From contig NC_071336.1 of assembly GCF_027744825.2 (NCBI RefSeq), positions 15,589,501 through 15,653,500 of the forward strand: a stretch of 64,000 nt of DNA, given 5' to 3'. Position 1 is the first letter of the stretch, and each line of letters opens with the position of its first letter. Below the pieces are notes generated by a model. That model saw only the letters and a program-made list of their open reading frames with translations, was not told the DNA's origin and did not search any database. The translations under genes and the position numbers were made by a program. This DNA comes from Synchiropus splendidus. Taxonomy: Eukaryota > Chordata > Actinopteri > Syngnathiformes > Callionymidae. Positions 57,590 through 64,000 of the stretch are shown one piece after another.

Positions 57590-58950
57590 AAAATTAACGC
57601 GCGTAGATGATCATAATACATTTCTTTTACCCATTGTCACATCTTGCTTGTTTGCACTTCTACGTCTTGAGCAGTAACTTTTTGAATACCGCTGTCATGT
57701 GCCCAGTCTAGGGGACACAACATGGGGTGCTACAATCGCCAAGCACTCCCAAGAGGACAGCAGCAAACTAGAGAAACTAGAGAAAAAAAAATGCTGACGC
57801 AGTGCAACAAGTTTAACTCAAAAGATGCCCATACCAACAAACATGCCCCCAACAGCCCCTGTCAGGCAAAACTCAATGGTTCTTGAATTTATTCAAACTA
57901 AGGTGGCTGCTTTGCAAGCTCAAACACACGCTCCATACAAACAGCTTCACGAAGATTGTTTGGTTTAACTTATATTGGCTGATTTAAAAAAAAGTTAAAG
58001 CAAACAATACCATTGCTCACAAAACCAGACACAAAATGCATTCACATAAACCACGGACACAAGACTAGCTGCTTGGTTGGAAGTGGCTGGAGAACGAGAG
58101 GATGAGCAGGCTGCAGCAGGTTACAAAATAACAACAGGGATATGACCACCCATGCACTACCCCAAATGTTGTGTCCATAGCATATTATCTTGGCATCTTG
58201 TGATTCACCTTGGCGGCTGGAGAGAGCATACATGATCAAACAAGCTTCCTGTGGACCCAGGATTTCCCCTCATGCAACCATTATTGCACAAGATATAGGG
58301 GCTGGTTTGCGGCACACTCAGTTGAAACGACAGAAAGAGGAAACAGGGGAGAAGATTCTATGCAGATTGGAACGTCTCTGGGAGACAGCATTAATAAAAG
58401 GTCAGTCGTTTGATTATTACAGATATTTTTACTTATTTCAAAACACAACAGTGTGTGAAAAGTTTTGTTTTCAAGTAAAGGGACAGCTTTTTCAGCTCAG
58501 TTCAGCTGAAATCTAAAGAATTACAGTTATTTGTTTTTCTAATTTGACAAATAGGCTAACTTTATCTTTCTAATGGGACAAACACTGAAGCCAACAACAA
58601 GATATTCTTGACAACTCATAGGGTAATCGTCAGCGTATAGTCACAGAATAATAAGAAACTATGCATTTTAATGATGAAGTTGGACTTTGGAATTTGAAAA
58701 AAATAAAATCACATGAATAAAAAAGCATCTAGCGACCACCAGGTAGACGCTACTAAAGTCAGGTGATGAGTTAATAAGATATTTGGTGAATTATGAAAGC
58801 TGTCATTGAGGCTACTTCAAACTGTGAACCATATATTGAATAGAATATTAGTTCCTCTGCAATCACATACAAACATTCAGTAATCTCACCACCATGACCA
58901 CCACCACGTAAGTGTTAAGTGAAGGTGAGAATGTGTGTAGTTTTCCACCA
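57590..58950. other. intergenic or leader region of receptor copy 2
   Basis: I recognise no exon or transposon with readable ends. A plus-strand frame at 58190-58516 has no family match. An acceptor TGTCTGTCCTCAG ends at 59020-59021, just upstream of the next start codon, so a leader exon probably lies here. Confidence 0.35.
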
Positions 58951-59048
58951 CACAGATCTCTATGTTGATCTCCCCAGCAACATATCCTGTTTCCTGCTTG
59001 AGAAAGTTTGTGTCTGTCCTCAGTTGCAGAAGTCTTCCGTGTGACCTA

Positions 59049-61219
59049 ATGATGACATCAAATATCACCACCGCAGCTGCTGCTATCAAGTCGAGCTCGA
59101 TGCAGCTCTCTGCCCAGGTTGGAACTGGCATCCTGCTACTTGCCTTCATTCTTGGCTTCCCAGGCAACCTGCTTGTGGTCTGGTCAGTCATCTGTCGAGT
59201 GAAGAAGCGTTCAGTGACCTGCGTGCTCGTGCTGAACCTGGCGCTGGCCGACGCTTTTGTGCTCCTTGGTGCTCCACTTTTCCTGCGATACCTGGCAGGA
59301 GGGCGGGGTTGGGAGTTCGGCTCGGCAGCATGCAAACTGATCCATTACCTGAGCAGCGTCAACATGTACGTGTCCATCTACCTGATCTCCCTGATGAGCA
59401 TGGACCGCTGGCTGGCCGTCACAAGGCCCTTCATGTCTCAGAGAATGCGAACAAAGAGGTCCCTGCTGATGATTCTACTGCTCGTCTGGGTCATGGCCTT
59501 TGTTCTGTCGGTGCCTATGCTCTTCTATCGCAGGTAAGGGGAGGACATGACACTAACAGATACACATTGGTCACAACACATGAAGAGAGAGTAATAGTGG
59601 CATTATCACAACAAGGTCACCAGCTGCTGAGTCTACATTGGCTGAAGCTTTGGGCTTGCTGGTGGTTCTCTATATTTGCCAAGCAATGTAGAGGCACACT
59701 GTCCGCGATGTCCCACGTCACCCCACTCCCCACTTGATCTAACAGATCTGACTGTAACCATTGAAATACTGTTAGTTACAGTGTATGGGCTGGGTGGAGC
59801 AAAACAGAGTGAACTGAGATGCGATTCCTACCCCTCTCTTTTGACATGGGGAAGCATACACAAGGCACTCCAATTAGAAACCAGGAGACATGTACCTATG
59901 ATCCTGTTCTTTCGGTTTTGTGCTTCGAGACTTGGCGATGGTAGACAAAAGACTGCAATAAATCGCTGAGCATAATGAGCATATCTTTGGGCTGTGGGAG
60001 GAAACTGTAGTACCTGTAGAAAACCCACACAGGCACAGGGAGAACATGGAAACTACATGCAGAAAGGTCTAGAGCTGGATTCAGTTTTACTTAACTATGT
60101 ATTTTTAAACCAATTTCTCTTCTTCTTCTCAGTGTTCAGATTCTACCACGTGGAAACTTCTCATTGAACATTTGCATTCCATACCACCCAAGCGGTGTGG
60201 GTCACAGGGTGTTCCAGTACCTGTTGGAGACCATCATGGGCTTTGTGGTTCCCTTTGCCCTCATCAACACCTGCTACTCGTCCGTCATCTGTCGGCTGAG
60301 GAGCGCAAAGTTCCAGCAGAGAGCACAAGGCAGCCGTCTGATCTTGATGATCATCATCGCTTTTGCCCTCTTCTGGTTGCCGTATCATGTTGTCAACATC
60401 TTGGAGGTGATTCAGTCCGGGCATATAGTGAGGTTAGATGGCCGGTCAGGTCAGCTCGAAATAGAGGGACAATCTAAAGGCTACATCCTGCCTTATGTTG
60501 TATGTTCATTGTTGATGAATGGCTAGAAAAAAGCCATCCCACCACTCATACTACAGGTCCCATAATGTACTGCAACAGTTAACGTTTGAAGAGTGACACC
60601 CAAATCTGAACTCGATAGTGAGTCATCATGTCAGCCCACAATGGGCAAGTACGGAGCAGCAGCATACAGTGTCAGCACAGAGACGGCTCAGCTAAAGAAA
60701 ATAGACTAAAGGATTTCATTTTTCCTGTTGGAACATCCTAAGATGGAGTTTGAAACCTCTGTTCTCAAACAAAGACACAACGTTGAAGGTAGTTTAATGT
60801 CATGGGGTGGTTCTTGAATTCTCTTCACTTCTCTTCAGGTGATTGGCCTCCTGCAGGACAACCGGAACGTCATCGCTGCAGCAAAAGCTGCGCGTCCAAA
60901 CGTCACGGCCTTCGCCTACTTCAGCAGCGCGGTCAACCCTATTCTTTATGTTTTTGCGGGAAGCTCCCACATCCGCCAGGCAGGCTTCAGCTTCATGGCC
61001 AAACTGTTTGACGCCACCTACTCAGAGAGCAGGACCACGTCCACCTTCACGCGCAGCGGGCGCACCGGTTCCACCCCAGACGAGAGCACCGTCCTACACA
61101 GCCTGTCCGTCAAACTGGGAAAGCCTTTTAAAGGGAAGAGCAAAGACAGAAACGACAGTGTTGCTGAAAGAGAGATGAATGAAGGCCAAACTCTGGCCAC
61201 CCTTGAACAGTCGGACTAA
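59049..61219 (+). CDS. leukotriene B4 receptor-like class A GPCR, copy 2
   Basis: Three coding exons, 59049-59533, 60133-60406 and 60839-61219, give 1140 nt and 379 residues. Marks of the BLT group: TM1 GFPGNLLVVWSVI, TM2 LNLALADAFVLLGAPLF, TM3 CKLIHYLSSVNMYVS ending in MSMDRWLAVTRPF, TM6 FALFWLPYHVVNILE, TM7 FSSAVNPILYVFAGSS, then GFSFMAKLFDAT. N-glycosylation sites are NIT near the start and NFS in the second extracellular loop. The tail is rich in Ser and Thr (TTSTFTRSGRTGST), suitable for kinase and arrestin control. The start was taken as the first of two adjacent ATGs. It resembles fish ltb4r/ltb4r2 proteins, and the order within that group is not resolved. Confidence 0.88.
59985..60070. 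repeat. vertebrate-wide interspersed repeat fragment
   Basis: TGGGAGGAAACTGTAGTACC then AGAAAACCCACACAGGCACA and GGGAGAACATGGAAACTAC follow the very common phrase GGAGGAAACCGGAGTACCCGGAGAAAACCCACGCAGGCACGG, reduced by divergence. It lies in intron 1 of receptor copy 2. Confidence 0.55.
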
Positions 61220-61878
61220 TTCAAGGTCTATAAGTGCACATGCAAGTAGAACGTTCGTGATGTATGTAGACTTCCCTCATCATTATTGTACTTGCTCATT
61301 ACATCCATTTATTTTGTGCACCTTACATACTAATTTAAATTTTGTCTTTGATGGTGGACTTTGTACAGTTTAAGTGGGCAGCAATCTATGTATAATGGAA
61401 TGTGAACTCGTTGAATGAAAGTGAAGCATTGTACTGATTTTTTCATAGCAACAATCAGTAATCCATCATTGTGGTACAAAAAACAAAAGCTGAATGAAGT
61501 TAACTGTTTATTTAAAAATTCACATCAAACAAGCATTTTTTAATGTGTATTGATTGCGATGTATATTTTTTCAAAATTCTCTAAAATGTGATTTTTGTGT
61601 TGGCTGTTTTTGAGTGTGTATGTGAAATGTATACCAGAAAATGTTTGATATGGCGTGAGAAGGAACAATTCATGTTGTGGAAAATGAAATCTTCCTTATT
61701 CACTTGTTTCTATGACGACCTTCTATGGGTAGGGGATGAAATGTGTCCAAAGTCATGAAGGAATTGGCTTCCATTAGTTGTCTGCATGACATCAATGAAT
61801 TGTGTTATCTTTGTTTTATACTTGTGTTCTGAGCTCTGAGAATCAGAGGATTCTGTACACACAGGGTCAGTGTTTTGC

Positions 61879-61884
61879 AATAAA
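61879..61884 (+). promoter_or_regulatory. polyadenylation signal AATAAA of receptor copy 2
   Basis: AATAAA in TTTTGCAATAAATTTTGC, 660 bases after the stop codon, followed by T-rich sequence. Confidence 0.5.
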
Positions 61885-62518
61885 TTTTGCTTTGCTAAAA
61901 CCCATCCAGGTTTCAGTTATTGTAGTTTTCCATCGACCTATCTATCTGTAGCTAAACCATGCAAGCATTTTTAACTACTGTTGCTTAATAATGTTGTCAT
62001 TTTTGACATCTGGGTAGGTTTATATCTGAAAAAATAGGTATGTTGTGTTCTTTCAAAGTAACTGCAGCTGGATTGTGCTTTTGCCATATTGCAACACAAC
62101 ATCCGGTACATTTTCATGCCTCATGTTGTGCGTGATTTCACAACAGCACAAATAAGTGGCTCGCCACTCGCTACTTTGCCCATGTGATTCAAGCATGAGT
62201 CACAAATTTTTTTTTCAAACAGACCACAAACCAGTCTCAGGGGTGAAATTCTGGAAATTTAGTCAGGCTTTGACATGGCAAGCCATGACAGGGCACCTGT
62301 GGATCTGACACTGCTCAGCATGCCTTCAGGCTTCCCTTAAAGCGGAAGTTAAAAATAAAAATGTCCTCTTATGAAGTTAATTACTCGACAAGCTTTGCAT
62401 GATGGGACATTTTTAGCTGATGCTCCATCAATATTAGATATATATTTCCACCCCTGAACAGTTTTGAAACGGGCATGCAAAAGCATCGGATAGGAAAATG
62501 TGTGGCTCTGTGTAGATC

Positions 62519-62640
62519 AGACCTGAGCAAAGTGTGGCCTGGGAGCTATTTGCGGCCAGATGCCTATATTTTTGTGCACCCGTTTGACATCTGACGAAAA
62601 CTGTAACTGATATGTCCTAATTTTTCGGCCTTTTTTGTTC
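62519..62640. mobile_element. hAT (Charlie-like) end fragment
   Basis: CAGACCTGAGCAAAGTGTGG then CCTGGGAGCTATTTGCGGCC resembles the terminal part of Charlie-type hAT elements (CAGACCTGGGCAAAGTxCGGCCC). No second end is found. Confidence 0.45.
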
Positions 62641-63244
62641 TCTCTTTTAGTCACCGCCACCACTTCAGCAGTAAATATAGCATGTTCTTGTTTTAAGATG
62701 AAAAATTTCTTATTTTCATTGGCCATTTTTGTGTTTTTCCTGTTCCTCATAATTAAAGGAATACTGAAAATATATTTTGAAATAAATTGCCTTTTTATCT
62801 TGAATGTCCAGTCAATAGTTGATTTAAATTCAAATTAAGTGCATATGTCTTATGGCTATCTTCTAAGGTTCATTTTGTCCTTGTTATATTTTAGTTGATA
62901 TTATTCCATCATGTTTTGTTGTCATCGCTGTCTTCCTTTTAGCATATTGGCCCCTCTGGAGGAGATGCAGCCTAATGCTATTCCGATTGCTAACTGCAAA
63001 ATAAAAACAAATAGAAACAAACGGTTGCATTGTCGCATTTTCAAAATTTGCTTAAAAATGTCAAAATACTGCATCAGAAAACACGCCAGAAACAGTCAGT
63101 ATATATGTGCTATAAGAGCTAATGCCATTTATTTATACATTTTCCTTTTTATTTATCTGACTTATTTCCACTTTTTGCCTTTTATTTATTTCAACATTTC
63201 GGTGTCAGTATGTAAATGAGGTAGGCGGGACAAACCTCAGTCTG

Positions 63245-63325
63245 AAGCAGCGATTGGTTCTAGCGATGCAATCCAATCAGCTCCTACTGTATTATCGAGC
63301 ATCATTGGTTCATCCAAGGATCGCA
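63245..63325. promoter_or_regulatory. cluster of CCAAT-box-like motifs
   Basis: CGATTGGTTC, TCCAATCAGC and CATTGGTTC occur within 70 bp, two as reverse CCAAT. Such clusters occur in promoters bound by NF-Y. No gene start is visible in the window. Confidence 0.2.
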
Positions 63326-63807
63326 GTCACACCAAACCTGACGCTGGGAGACCTTTGATGCATTCTGAAAGTTTTGTGACTCGACAAGTCCAATGCCAAT
63401 CTGGGATGAGCATGAGTCGCATCAAACAACTTCTTTGTTCCTTTTTCATGTTGTTAACTGTTGTATCGCCACTGTTGTATCACTGGTGAACCGGACATCT
63501 AGTCCTGTCAGGTCACCGCCGAGTTTGTTTGTCTTCATTGATCACACATCACGAAACCACTGATCACTTTCATTTGAGGCTCGGTTTTGGTGCTGCCGGC
63601 TCAGTTCTAATGTTGACTTTTCATGAGAAGAACGTCATCCATTTTTTCCGGATCCAGGCTGCTGGACCGCACTATTTTGATGTGAGCTTGGTGTCAGCTG
63701 TCAAAGGCGAATGGTTCATTCACCTTTTTCACCACAAAAATCTCTTACTTTGAGTAGTAGATATGGCTTCAAAGGCTCAGCATCAAGTTCAGGAACACAG
63801 TGAGAGG

Positions 63808-63947
63808 AAGTGTTTCATTCATGCTGATTTATTGAGAAGGTGAAGGAGAAGCACAGCTGGTTATGATGAGGGAAGACCAATGCATCTTGGTGTAGAGCAC
63901 AGCAGCTGCAGATGAAGAGTCAGTGAAGCTCGGGTCCTGACTGGAGT
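63808..63947 (-). other. possible 3' terminal exon of a gene entering from the right
   Basis: On the minus strand TTTTTATCCTCAG is a good acceptor at 63948, and AATAAA lies at 63828-63833. The 140 bases between could be a last exon with a short tail, for example a frame beginning TPVRTRASLTLHLQ and ending at TAA. The gene body is outside the window and the family cannot be told. Confidence 0.25.
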
Positions 63948-64000
63948 CTGAGGATAAAAAGACAGCAGTTCATTTCCACTGAGCCTCTGGACTTTTATAC

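Noticed and set aside
60172..60477. Plus-strand 101-codon frame rich in HHGLCGSLCPHQ
   Set aside because: It is an out-of-frame reading of exon 2 of receptor copy 2.

Overview
The window looks like nuclear DNA of a teleost fish. It has compact vertebrate-style introns with GT-AG borders, a recognisable RhoGEF of the ARHGEF11 type, two leukotriene B4 receptor-like GPCR genes, a MYADM gene, an interferon-type immune gene, and many Tc1/mariner and hAT DNA transposons, several with intact target-site duplications. I cannot name the species from sequence alone.

Layout. 1-4240 holds no gene that I recognise: one Tc1 transposase scrap, one LINE tail and a GC-rich patch. 4240-6835 is probably the 3' UTR of the next gene. 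6836-26894 (minus) is arhgef11 (PDZ-RhoGEF). I could chain 39 coding exons in one frame, 4167 nt and 1388 codons plus stop, in the order PDZ, RGS-like, DH, PH and C-terminal helix. Its probable promoter and 5' leader lie at 27.6-28.4 kb. Five or more DNA transposons sit in its introns, some nested. 28.7-29.9 kb is a dead Tc1-like transposon broken by a long AT microsatellite.

30-46.4 kb is the most unusual part. A complete myadm gene (31772-32620) is followed by a tandem duplication that starts inside the myadm coding exon. Unit 1 (31990-37708) and unit 2 (37709-46421) each carry the 3' part of myadm, an RRM-like exon and an AIG1/GIMAP GTPase exon. In unit 2 these form a six-exon open frame of 1179 codons that joins a PARP14-like RRM, KH-like segments, one canonical macro domain and one degenerate macro-like domain to a GIMAP GTPase with a hydrophobic tail. 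No ART (PARP catalytic) domain is present. Unit 1 has lost the three middle exons by a clean deletion of about 3 kb, and its first exon is interrupted. The fusion looks like an ADP-ribose reader coupled to an immune GTPase and is my main candidate for an undescribed system.

46.4-53.2 kb is mostly non-genic. It holds microsatellites, a possible orphan terminal exon (50206-50479), and a hAT transposon nested inside another hAT transposon, both with 8-bp target-site duplications. 53357-56371 and 59049-61219 (plus) are two tandem leukotriene B4 receptor-like genes that share two intron positions. The first has His instead of Asp in the DRY position. The right edge seems to enter the 3' terminal exon of a minus-strand gene.

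Working together: arhgef11 is a G12/13-to-RhoA exchange factor and the two GPCRs are chemoattractant-type receptors, but nothing in the sequence shows a functional link between them. The myadm/macro/GIMAP block looks like an immune gene patch undergoing recent duplication, conversion and decay. Exon borders were placed by eye from splice consensus, reading frame and family similarity, not by alignment software or transcripts.
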